Source: Tistrella mobilis KA081020-065 (lineage in GTDB: Bacteria > Pseudomonadota > Alphaproteobacteria > Tistrellales > Tistrellaceae). From it: DNA of 64,000 nucleotides. The notes under the pieces were generated by a model, which saw nothing but the letters and a program-made list of their open reading frames with translations, had not been told where the DNA came from and did no database searches. The position numbers and the translations under genes are program-made. The stretch covers positions 3,144,001 to 3,208,000 of the forward strand of contig NC_017956.1 in the NCBI RefSeq assembly GCF_000264455.2, written 5' to 3'. Numbering within the stretch: the stretch's first letter is position 1; each line of letters starts with the position of its first letter. Below, piece by piece: positions 16,439 to 23,281 of the stretch.

Positions 16439-16958
16439 TGCGCAGGACCTGAAGCTGCCGGCCATCCGCGGCCGGGTCGCCTGGGTGTTCGACCAGCCCG
16501 ATTACGATGTCGACCAGATCGTGGGTGTGAAGAACATCAAGATCCAGGATCTGGATCAGCTGGCGGCGATCGCCATGGCCGATCAGGACCCGGACTTCGC
16601 CGCCCGGACCGCGCCGGGCGACGTGCTGGTCGCCGCCGACAATTTCGGCTACGGCCACCCGCATGCGCCGCCGATGCGGGCCATGCGCCATCTGGGCATC
16701 GCCGCAGTCATCGCCGAGGGTTTCGCCCCCACCTATTACCGCGGCGAGATGAGCCTGGGCTTCCCGCAGATCGCCTGCCCGGGGGTTCTGGGGCTGGCGC
16801 AGCGCGGCGACGAGCTGGAGATCGACTGGGACCGCCATCTGGTCGTCAACCACAGCCGCGGCCTGAGCCTGCCCTTCGAGCCGCCGAGCCCGGCCGAGCG
16901 CCGCCTGCTGGCCCTCGGCGGCCATCTGCCGGCACTCAAGGCCGCCCTAGGCGTCTGA
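16428..16958 (+). CDS. Aconitase-family hydro-lyase, small (swivel) subunit, LeuD-like
   Basis: A 176-residue protein with the LeuD swivel fold. The segment VLVAADNFGYGHPHAPPM near residue 70 aligns with the LeuD GxNFGCGSSREHAP loop, followed by GIAAVIAEGFAPTYYR, which matches the A(S/A)FARIFYRN region. The SSRE part, whose Arg normally binds a substrate carboxylate, is replaced by HPH. The start at 16428 overlaps the large-subunit stop by 11 bases and has GGAG 7 bases upstream. The altered loop implies a substrate unlike isopropylmalate. Confidence 0.75.
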   Translation: MPSDAQDLKLPAIRGRVAWVFDQPDYDVDQIVGVKNIKIQDLDQLAAIAMADQDPDFAARTAPGDVLVAADNFGYGHPHAPPMRAMRHLGIAAVIAEGFAPTYYRGEMSLGFPQIACPGVLGLAQRGDELEIDWDRHLVVNHSRGLSLPFEPPSPAERRLLALGGHLPALKAALGV

Positions 16959-16992
16959 CCCACATAAAAAGCCTCAAGAGGAAACCCGCCCC

Positions 16993-17874
16993 ATGTCCCT
17001 GACCACCCGCAAACGCCTGCGCGAAATGCTCGCCTCCGGCAAGACCGCCTGGTCGGCTGGCGCCTTCGATGCGGTCAGCGCGAAGCTGATCGAGGAAGCC
17101 GGTTTCGACGTCATGCTCTCGTCGGGTTTCGCCATTTCGGCGAGCCATCTGGGCGAGCCCGATGTCGAGCTTTACACCATGACCGAGAACCTGGCCGTGG
17201 TGCGCAACATGGTCCGCGCGACCTCGATCCCGCTGATCGCCGATGTCGATACCGGCTATGGCAATGCCATCAACGTGATGCGCACCGTCCGCGAGTTCGA
17301 GCAGGCGGGTGTCGCCGCCGTGATCATCGAGGATCAGGCCGTGCCCAAGCGCTGCCCGGCGATCGCCGACGTGCTGGAACTGGTGACGGTCGAGGAAGGC
17401 GAGGCCAAGATCCGCGCCGCCGTCGCCGCGCGCACCGATCCGGATCTGGTGATCGTGGCCCGCACCGATGCCGGCACCGAAGAGGAGACCATCGCCCGGG
17501 CAAAGCGCTATGCCGCTGCCGGCGCCGACATGATCCAGCCGATCAGCCGCGGCTTCACCGATCTCGACAGTCTGAAGCGGCTGAGGGATGCCGCCGGCGT
17601 GCCGCTCTCGTTGCAGATCATGCGCTGGTTGGAGACCGACCTCACCCCCGACCAGATCGAGGAAGTGGCCGGCATCGCGCATTATCCGCTGGTGGCGCTG
17701 CTGACCGCGACCGATGCGATGCGCCGCAATCTGGCGGCGGTCAGGGCCGCGCGCAGCACCCGCATCAACCTGCCGGTCGGCCAGACGCCGCTCGGCGACT
17801 TCAAGACCTTCATCGGCTTCGACCGGGTGATGGACCTGCAGGCGCAGTTCCTGACCGGCACCGAGCCCCGCTGA
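16993..17874 (+). CDS. Isocitrate lyase / PEP mutase family lyase
   Basis: A 293-residue TIM-barrel enzyme. LIADVDTGYGN (Asp84, Asp86) and IIEDQ (Glu113, Asp114) are the Mg-binding segments, and PKRCPA holds the loop Cys121 used by the lyase branch as acid/base. The family loop is normally K(K/R)CGH, so GH replaced by PA is unusual. Members cleave 2-methylisocitrate, 2,3-dimethylmalate or isocitrate, or decarboxylate oxaloacetate. Placement directly after an aconitase-type hydro-lyase pair favours retro-aldol cleavage of its product into pyruvate or glyoxylate plus an acid. Confidence 0.8.
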   Translation: MSLTTRKRLREMLASGKTAWSAGAFDAVSAKLIEEAGFDVMLSSGFAISASHLGEPDVELYTMTENLAVVRNMVRATSIPLIADVDTGYGNAINVMRTVREFEQAGVAAVIIEDQAVPKRCPAIADVLELVTVEEGEAKIRAAVAARTDPDLVIVARTDAGTEEETIARAKRYAAAGADMIQPISRGFTDLDSLKRLRDAAGVPLSLQIMRWLETDLTPDQIEEVAGIAHYPLVALLTATDAMRRNLAAVRAARSTRINLPVGQTPLGDFKTFIGFDRVMDLQAQFLTGTEPR

Positions 17875-17877
17875 CCG

Positions 17878-17891
17878 GGAACCCTGGTTCC
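17878..17891. promoter_or_regulatory. Short dyad before the IclR gene
   Basis: GGAACC-CT-GGTTCC is a perfect inverted repeat in the 94-base gap between the lyase gene and the IclR gene. It could be an autoregulatory site or a weak processing hairpin. It does not match the two palindromes ahead of the operon. Confidence 0.3.
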
Positions 17892-17968
17892 GCCGATCAC
17901 CTGAAACGCGCGCCGGCCTTGCGGTCGGCGCGCATCGCGTATAAGCCCAGAGAGGATATCGAGACCAC

Positions 17969-18841
17969 ATGCCGAGGGGAAAGCCCGCCATGGTCCAGGC
18001 GTCCGGCGCCGAAGCCGGCCTCCACGCCGCGGAACACGAGACCGACGGCCGCGACGAGCCGTCGCGCGGCGGCGTGCGGGCCGTGGAACGGGCGGTGCGC
18101 ATCCTGCGCGCCTTCACCCCCGAACGTCCCTGGCTGACCCTGGCCGAAATCGCCGAGGCAGCCGTGGTCGACAAGGCCACCGCCCGGCGCATGCTGCTGA
18201 CCCTGATCGGTATGGATCTGGTGGAGCAGGAACCGATCGGCCAGCGCTATGCGCTGGGGCTGGGCGTCGTGGCACTCGGCGCCTCGGTGCCGGTGACGGT
18301 GGATCTGCGCAATGTGGCCGCCCCGCATCTGGCCGGGCTGGCGCGTGAAACCCGCGCCATGGCCTTCCTGTCGATCCTGCGCGAGGACGGCGCGATGTGC
18401 ATCGAGCGCAGCCACGGCAACCCGCCGGTCGATGTCCGGATCTGGAATGTGGGCGAAAGCCTGCCGGTGAACCGAGGTGCGGCGCCGCGGCTGCTGCTGG
18501 CGCATCTTGGCGCCGAAGAACGCGCCCGCCGCCTCGCCCGCCCGCTCGGCGCCGCGACCGCCCATACCCTGACGGCGCCGGCCGCGCTTGAAGCGGATGG
18601 CGCCCTGATCCGCGAGCGCGGCTGGGCGGTCGCGGTCGACGACATCGTCGAAGGCGTCTCCGCCCTGGCCGCCCCGGTCCGCGATGCCCGCGGCCGCGTC
18701 GCAGCCGCGGTCAGCGTCTCGGGCCTCACCCCCCAACTGATCGGCCAGGACGGCCAGCCGCTCACCGACGCCCTCACCCGGGTCCGCACGGCAGCGGCCG
18801 AGATCAGCCGTCAGTTGCAGGATATGCACTGGGCGCGGTGA
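17969..18841 (+). CDS. IclR family transcriptional regulator
   Basis: A 290-residue regulator. After a 35-residue variable tail comes the IclR winged helix (RAVERAVRILRAFTPERPWLTLAEIAEAAVVDKATARRMLLTL near residues 40-80), then the ligand-binding IclR domain with LAGLARETRAMAFL and the C-terminal RGWAVAVDDIVEGVSALAAPV motif. GAGAGGA lies 12 bases upstream; Met8 is an alternative start. As the last gene of the importer-lyase operon it probably senses the imported acid or an intermediate and acts on the palindromes at 9754-9807. Confidence 0.88.
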   Translation: MPRGKPAMVQASGAEAGLHAAEHETDGRDEPSRGGVRAVERAVRILRAFTPERPWLTLAEIAEAAVVDKATARRMLLTLIGMDLVEQEPIGQRYALGLGVVALGASVPVTVDLRNVAAPHLAGLARETRAMAFLSILREDGAMCIERSHGNPPVDVRIWNVGESLPVNRGAAPRLLLAHLGAEERARRLARPLGAATAHTLTAPAALEADGALIRERGWAVAVDDIVEGVSALAAPVRDARGRVAAAVSVSGLTPQLIGQDGQPLTDALTRVRTAAAEISRQLQDMHWAR

Positions 18842-18847
18842 AAATCA

Positions 18848-19342
18848 TTATACCCGCACTGCGTCCCCGCGCTCGGGCGCGCCATGATGTTCCAGCAGAT
18901 ATCGCACCGCCAGCCCGATATGACGCGGAACCGGCTTGTTCTTTCGGTAATCAGCGACCAGCCGTCGCGACACCTCGAGGGCAGCGGCCATGCCTTCCAG
19001 CGTCATTCCCAGGTGATCCATCGCCCGCCGGAAATCCTCATTGTCGAACACCACCGGCGGCAATCTCGACAGCCACACTGCAGACAGCTCAAGATCTCCT
19101 CCCCATTCGATGGCGTTCCCCCATTCCGCAACCCGCATCGAGCGAAACAGCGCGTCGTCCTCTCGCAGGGGAATATAGATCCGGCGACTCGCCAGCACGG
19201 GTGCCAGATCAACAATTGTCGGCTCACCCGATACCCAGGTCAGACGTACCTTACGCCCGTCGAGCGGTTCCGCGGCCGCAAGACGCGGAAGTGGGGCTCC
19301 CGCAACGATCAGGTCATCTTTGATTGAGCCGCTCCCATTCAT
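18848..19342 (-). CDS. DUF2442 protein with C-terminal helix-turn-helix
   Basis: A 164-residue protein. Residues 20-100 look like DUF2442 (VRLTWVSGEPTIVDLAPVL and RVAEWGNAIEWGGDLELSA). Residues 115-150 (MTLEGMAAALEVSRRLVADYRKNKPVPRHIGLAVRYLL) form a lambda-repressor-type HTH. I set the start at 19342, where GGGAG lies 10 bases upstream; a longer frame from 19405 would sit inside the DUF4160 gene. It overlaps that gene by 29 bases. DUF4160-DUF2442 pairs are widespread small operons with toxin-antitoxin-like distribution; the HTH suggests this partner is the repressor. Function not established. Confidence 0.72.
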   Translation of the reverse strand: MNGSGSIKDDLIVAGAPLPRLAAAEPLDGRKVRLTWVSGEPTIVDLAPVLASRRIYIPLREDDALFRSMRVAEWGNAIEWGGDLELSAVWLSRLPPVVFDNEDFRRAMDHLGMTLEGMAAALEVSRRLVADYRKNKPVPRHIGLAVRYLLEHHGAPERGDAVRV

Positions 19343-19544
19343 GCGCAAGAAGCTCCCGGTTATTCGCCGCCCATCTGGTGGCGATTTCATAGCTTCGCCC
19401 GTCAATCCGCCCCGCTATCACCGAAAAATCGGCAAGCTTGATCAGTGCCTCATAATCCGGTGTCAGAAGGTGAAAATGGGGCGGATTGTGATCATCAGCG
19501 AACATCTGGACCTTGAGATTCCCGAATCGCACGATAGTAGGCAT
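19314..19544 (-). CDS. DUF4160 domain protein
   Basis: A 76-residue protein with the DUF4160 hallmarks MPTIVRFGNLKVQMFADDHNPPHFH and a C-terminal RWAANNRELLAHEWERL. It is full length for the family. It is the first gene of a two-gene leftward operon with the DUF2442-HTH protein, and is preceded by a near-perfect palindrome at 19562-19592. Biochemical role unknown; pairing with DUF2442 is a known recurring context. Confidence 0.82.
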   Translation of the reverse strand: MPTIVRFGNLKVQMFADDHNPPHFHLLTPDYEALIKLADFSVIAGRIDGRSYEIATRWAANNRELLAHEWERLNQR

Positions 19545-19561
19545 TCATGGAATCTTCAGTC

Positions 19562-19592
19562 TTGAAATAGTGCACCCTGTGCATTATTTCAA
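19562..19592. promoter_or_regulatory. Near-perfect 14-bp-arm operator before the DUF4160/DUF2442 pair
   Basis: TTGAAATAGTGCAC and GTGCATTATTTCAA face each other around CCT, with 13 of 14 positions paired. It ends 17 bases upstream of the DUF4160 start, so it covers the expected transcription start on the minus strand. The downstream 19593-19806 stretch is A+T-rich and geneless. Autoregulation by the DUF2442-HTH protein is the simplest reading; this is inference. Confidence 0.6.
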
Positions 19593-19806
19593 TGCCCAGC
19601 GGACCAGTGGCATATCCGGACGCTACAGGCCCCTCGCGTCGAGCCATTCCCATACCGAATGGTGAGCGATCAACTTTTAATTAAGTATCTCAAAAAATCA
19701 CGCAATACATAAATAGAACTCGAACACATACGCGCGAATAATGATGCCATAAGTTTTATTTTCCCATGGGCCTACAACTTAACTTGCAAGCCCAAAAGAG
19801 GCGACT

Positions 19807-20238
19807 TCAGATCCGCACAATCACCTGAGACGTCTCGACGATACGCTGCAGGGTGTCCTGATCCAGGCCGCGGAACAGGCGGGCGTAATTGCTCAGGATC
19901 GAAGTTACCATATCGGCGCGCTGGTCGGGGCTGGCCGCAATGCCGCGATTGGCCAGCGTGCGTTCCACCGCCAGGATGACCATCCGCACCTCGGCCGGCG
20001 ATACCAGGTCTGCGGCCCGTGCGTCGTCGGCCGTTTCCGATCCGGCCAGCAGCTGCCAGGCCTCGCACCCCACCGCGGTCGCGATCCGCCGGAGCGTCGC
20101 CTCGGTCAGGCCGGTGCGGCCGGTCTCAAGGCGATGCACGGCCTGCCGCGTCTGGCCGATCGCATTGGCCAGGGCCTCCTGCGTCAGCCCGGCGCGGTCT
20201 CTCATCTCGCGGATGCGGTTCGGCGGAATGCTCGTCAT
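19807..20238 (-). CDS. XRE family helix-turn-helix protein
   Basis: A 143-residue protein. The N-terminal Cro/C1 HTH occupies residues 8-62 (IREMRDRAGLTQEALANAIG, then QTRQAVHRLETGRTGLTEATLRRIATAVG). The remaining 75 residues are helical and include a MVTSILSNYARLFRGLDQDT segment with no family I recognise. No clear ribosome site precedes the ATG. A 10-bp palindrome CTTCCGGAAG (20292-20301) lies in its A+T-rich upstream region and could be its own operator. It is separated from the DUF4160 pair by a 214-base geneless gap. Confidence 0.8.
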   Translation of the reverse strand: MTSIPPNRIREMRDRAGLTQEALANAIGQTRQAVHRLETGRTGLTEATLRRIATAVGCEAWQLLAGSETADDARAADLVSPAEVRMVILAVERTLANRGIAASPDQRADMVTSILSNYARLFRGLDQDTLQRIVETSQVIVRI

Positions 20239-20330
20239 AGCAGGACTATGCGTGCCGTCCGCAACGAACGCGAGTGGCTGTATAGGGCTAGCTTCCGGAA
20301 GAATTCAGGCTTAAAAAGTTACATACACGT

Positions 20331-20404
20331 CGAGGCGAAAGCCCGAGTGCCCGATGGCACCGCCGGTGGCATCATGGCAGAAAACCAGCGGCCACCATGC
20401 CGGC
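20331..20404. other. Hairpin-rich intergenic segment, possible structured RNA
   Basis: The 305-base gap between the XRE gene and the small gene at 20544 contains consecutive stems: GGC-GAAA-GCC (20334-20343, a GNRA-type loop), GTGCC-CGAT-GGCAC (20347-20360), and GCCGG (20363) against CCGGC (20400) enclosing about 30 bases. On the minus strand a 71-codon open frame (20311-20526) spans it but has no ribosome site. I cannot tell a regulatory RNA from a decayed element. Confidence 0.3.
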
Positions 20405-20543
20405 ATATCCAACCTTTCCGCGCGACACCGGGCGCGCAGGCGACAGGGGATGACGAAGCGCCATGCCCGCCAGACATCGGGAAACCGACACATCTCCAGC
20501 CGGGAATGACGCCTCAAAGGCGTCATCTAGAAAGGCCTGTCCC

Positions 20544-20843
20544 GTGACATCCCTTATCTCGGACTGGGCGCTTCTGTCCGGACACGCCATCCATGCTGCC
20601 ACATTGGTGGCCCCGGAGGATGCTCTGACCGCAGCAATCGACGTACTGGACGCGGCCGTGACCCGCCGCGCACTGCAACTTACGCCGCGGTCCGCGGGCG
20701 GTGCCGCCTTGCAGGCGGAGATGATCGGCCGCTGCATTCGGGCAGCGGCCGCACCGGACGGGGCGGCGGAAGACCGTCGGCGCGCGCTGGAGCAGGCGGC
20801 CCAGGGACTGCGACACCTGACGGACTACCTGACCGGCCGGTGA
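20544..20843 (+). CDS. Small hypothetical protein, paralogue of the one at 272
   Basis: A 99-residue helical protein starting at GTG 20544 with AAAGG 9 bases upstream; an ATG at 20463 would add 27 low-complexity residues. Similarity to the product at 272-619 covers most of the length: SDWALL against TDWAIL, LDAAVTRRALQLTPRSAGGAALQAE against LRNAVMARAVGVTAGSVSGAAFQAW, and GLRHLTDYLT against GARHLLRYLT. No family known to me. It is convergent with the BKACE gene. Confidence 0.6.
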   Translation: MTSLISDWALLSGHAIHAATLVAPEDALTAAIDVLDAAVTRRALQLTPRSAGGAALQAEMIGRCIRAAAAPDGAAEDRRRALEQAAQGLRHLTDYLTGR

Positions 20844-20853
20844 ACCGCCCGCT

Positions 20854-21825
20854 TCAGCTCCGGACCAGATTGACCCGATCCGCGCCCTTAAGGCCGAGCA
20901 TGGCGCGGACATCCGCCGGCGTCGCCACCTCCAGCGACAGGGCTTCGAGGATGGTGCGGATGCGGCGGACCTGGACGGCGTTGGACGGAGCCAGCCCCTG
21001 ACGGCCATCGTAGAGATTGTCTTCCAGCCCGACACGGACATGACCGCCCAGCGCCGCGCCGATGGTGATCAGCGGCATCTGGCGCCGGCCGGCCCCCAGC
21101 ACCGAGAAAATATAGTCGGTGCCGAACAGGCGGTCGGCGGTCTGCTTCATGTGGAAGAGATGTGAGGCATCCCCGCCGATGCCGCCGAGCACGCCCAGCA
21201 CGAATTGGATGAAAGGCGGATGCGGGATCAGGCCGCGGTCGCGGAAATGGGCGAGCGTGTAGAGATGGCCGACGTCGTAGCACTCGAATTCGAAGCGGGT
21301 GCCGCAGTCCTCGCCCAGACGGCGCAGGATGGCCTCGATATCGGCGAAGGTGTTCTGGAAGATCGAACTGCGCGTCGCCTCCAGCAGCTGCGGTTCCCAG
21401 GCGAACTGCCAATCCTGATAGCGGTCGGCCAGGGGGTGCAGGCCGAAATTCATCGAGCCCATGTTGAGCGAGCACATCTCGGGCGCGATCCGGAGCGCCG
21501 CTTCCAGGCGCTGCTCCAGCGTCATCAGCGAACTGCCGCCGGTCGAGATGTTGAGCACCGCATCGGTTGCGGCCGCGATCCGGGGCAGGAATTGCAGGAA
21601 GACCTCGGGATCGGGGCTGGGCCGGCCGTCCTTCGGGTCGCGGGCGTGAAGATGGAGGATGGCGGCCCCCGCCTCGGCCGCCTCGATCGCCTGGGCGGCG
21701 ATGTCTTCGGGCCGCCAGGGCAGATGCGGGCTCATCGTCGGCGTGTGGATCGACCCGGTGACCGCGCAGGTGATGACGACCTTGGGCGCGGATCTGGTCC
21801 CGGCATCCCTGATCTGGACAGACAT
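20854..21825 (-). CDS. Beta-keto acid cleavage enzyme (BKACE, DUF849)
   Basis: A 323-residue TIM-barrel protein of the Kce family, which condenses a beta-keto acid with acetyl-CoA and splits it into acetoacetate and a new acyl-CoA. VVITCAVTGSIHTP is the usual N-terminus; zinc ligands are in ILHLHARD near residue 59 and FECYDVGHL near residue 195, and LGAGRRQMPL and GGHVRVGLEDNLY are family signatures. It is the last gene of the leftward operon after an aminotransferase. A transaminase producing a beta-keto acid would supply its substrate. Confidence 0.85.
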   Translation of the reverse strand: MSVQIRDAGTRSAPKVVITCAVTGSIHTPTMSPHLPWRPEDIAAQAIEAAEAGAAILHLHARDPKDGRPSPDPEVFLQFLPRIAAATDAVLNISTGGSSLMTLEQRLEAALRIAPEMCSLNMGSMNFGLHPLADRYQDWQFAWEPQLLEATRSSIFQNTFADIEAILRRLGEDCGTRFEFECYDVGHLYTLAHFRDRGLIPHPPFIQFVLGVLGGIGGDASHLFHMKQTADRLFGTDYIFSVLGAGRRQMPLITIGAALGGHVRVGLEDNLYDGRQGLAPSNAVQVRRIRTILEALSLEVATPADVRAMLGLKGADRVNLVRS

Positions 21826-21859
21826 TGGGGGCTCCTCGATCGTCGGATAAACGGGGATA

Positions 21860-23236
21860 TCAGGCGGAATGGGGCAGGTTCAGCTCGCGGGCGAGCGCGA
21901 GCAGGGTGTCGTCGAGGATCGCCATGATCTCGTCGATCTCGCCGGCCGTAACGATCATCGGCGGGCAGACCAGGAAATGATCGCCGTCGATGCCGCCCCG
22001 GGTGCGGCGGGAATAGATGATCAGCCCCCGTTCGAAGGCGAGGTCGACGACGCGGGCATGGGCGTTCAGCTCGCGCGGCAGCGTCGCCATGGTCTCGGGG
22101 TCTGAGACGAATTCGACCGCGAGCAGCAGGCCCTTGCCGCGCACATCGCCGATGAAAGGGAAGCGGGGCTTCAGCGCTTCGAGCCGCGCCTTGAGCAGGG
22201 CGCCCATCCGCGCCGCATTGCCCATCAGGTCATGGGCGTCGATCTCGTCCAGCACCGCGAGGCCCGCGGCCGATGCCAGCGGATTGCCGGCATAGGTGAA
22301 GCCGTGCTGGAAACCGCCGGCATCGAGCACCGGCCTGACCAGTTTTTCAGAGGCGATCATGGCGCCGAGCGGCACATACCCCGCCCCCAGCCCCTTGGAG
22401 AGCGCCACCAGATCAGGCGTGATGCCCCAATGGTCGCCGCCCAGATAGCGGCCGGTACGGCCGGCGCCCGACATTACCTCGTCATGGATCAGCAGCACGC
22501 CATAGCGGTCGCAGATCTCGCGGATGCGCGGATAGTAGGTATCGGGCGCGACCAGCGCCCCGGTGGAGGCGCCGCCGATCGGCTCCATGATGAAGGCCAG
22601 CACGGTTTCGGGGCCCTGGCGGCGGATTTCGTCTTCCAGCATGTCGGCGTAGCGCCGGCCACGAGCGGCCATGTCGAGCCCGTCGCGGTCGAGATAGGCG
22701 GTGGGCGCGGGGATCTTCGGCATCTCGTGCATCATCGGCGCGAAGGGCGCCGAGAAGGCGGCATGTCCGGTCACCGACAGGGCGCCGAGGGTGCTGCCGT
22801 GATAGGAGGGGAAGCGCGAGATCACCTTGAAGCGGCTGCCCTGGCCGGTCGCCACCGCATATTGCCGGGCGAGCTTCAGGCAGGATTCCACCGCTTCCGA
22901 GCCGCCCGAGACGAAGAACACCCGGTCGAGCCCGGCCGGGCAGCGATCGGCGAGCGCCGCGGCCAGACGTTCGGCCGGCTCGTTCTCGAAATGCAGGCGA
23001 TAGATGAAGGTCGCGGCCTCCATCTGCCGCTTCATCGCCTCCAGCACCCGCGGATTGCCATGGCCGATATTGACCACCATGGCGCCGCTGGAACCGTCGA
23101 TCACCCGGCGACCGGTCTCGTCCCAGATGTAGATGCCCTCGGCACGGCTGGCGAGCGGCCGGCGCAGGCGGGCCTGATAGAACAGATGCGAAGGCGGCCG
23201 GTTGTCGCCGGCGGCGGGGGCTGCAGGGGTGGCCAT
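21860..23236 (-). CDS. Class III (omega-type) PLP aminotransferase
   Basis: A 458-residue fold-type I aminotransferase. SGGSEAVESCLKLARQY binds the PLP phosphate, LLIHDEVMSGAGRTGR holds the PLP Asp, and ALSKGLGAGYVPLGAM holds the Schiff-base Lys. Class III enzymes act on terminal or beta amines with pyruvate or 2-oxoglutarate. It sits 34 bases before the BKACE gene and 45 after the dimethylformamidase-like gene. In this context it likely turns a beta-amino acid into a beta-keto acid. Confidence 0.87.
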   Translation of the reverse strand: MATPAAPAAGDNRPPSHLFYQARLRRPLASRAEGIYIWDETGRRVIDGSSGAMVVNIGHGNPRVLEAMKRQMEAATFIYRLHFENEPAERLAAALADRCPAGLDRVFFVSGGSEAVESCLKLARQYAVATGQGSRFKVISRFPSYHGSTLGALSVTGHAAFSAPFAPMMHEMPKIPAPTAYLDRDGLDMAARGRRYADMLEDEIRRQGPETVLAFIMEPIGGASTGALVAPDTYYPRIREICDRYGVLLIHDEVMSGAGRTGRYLGGDHWGITPDLVALSKGLGAGYVPLGAMIASEKLVRPVLDAGGFQHGFTYAGNPLASAAGLAVLDEIDAHDLMGNAARMGALLKARLEALKPRFPFIGDVRGKGLLLAVEFVSDPETMATLPRELNAHARVVDLAFERGLIIYSRRTRGGIDGDHFLVCPPMIVTAGEIDEIMAILDDTLLALARELNLPHSA

Positions 23237-23281
23237 GGGGGCAGGCTCCGGGAAAGGACGGATTCCGGGGGGTGAAAAACG

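Noticed and set aside
15161-16958. Leucine biosynthesis leuC/leuD
   Set aside because: The SSRE loop and the CSMC-type motif are altered, no leuA/leuB is nearby, and the pair lies in an importer-lyase operon.
20311-20526. 71-codon minus-strand frame between the XRE gene and the small gene
   Set aside because: No ribosome site, Cys/Trp-rich unlike its neighbours, and it spans RNA-like hairpins.
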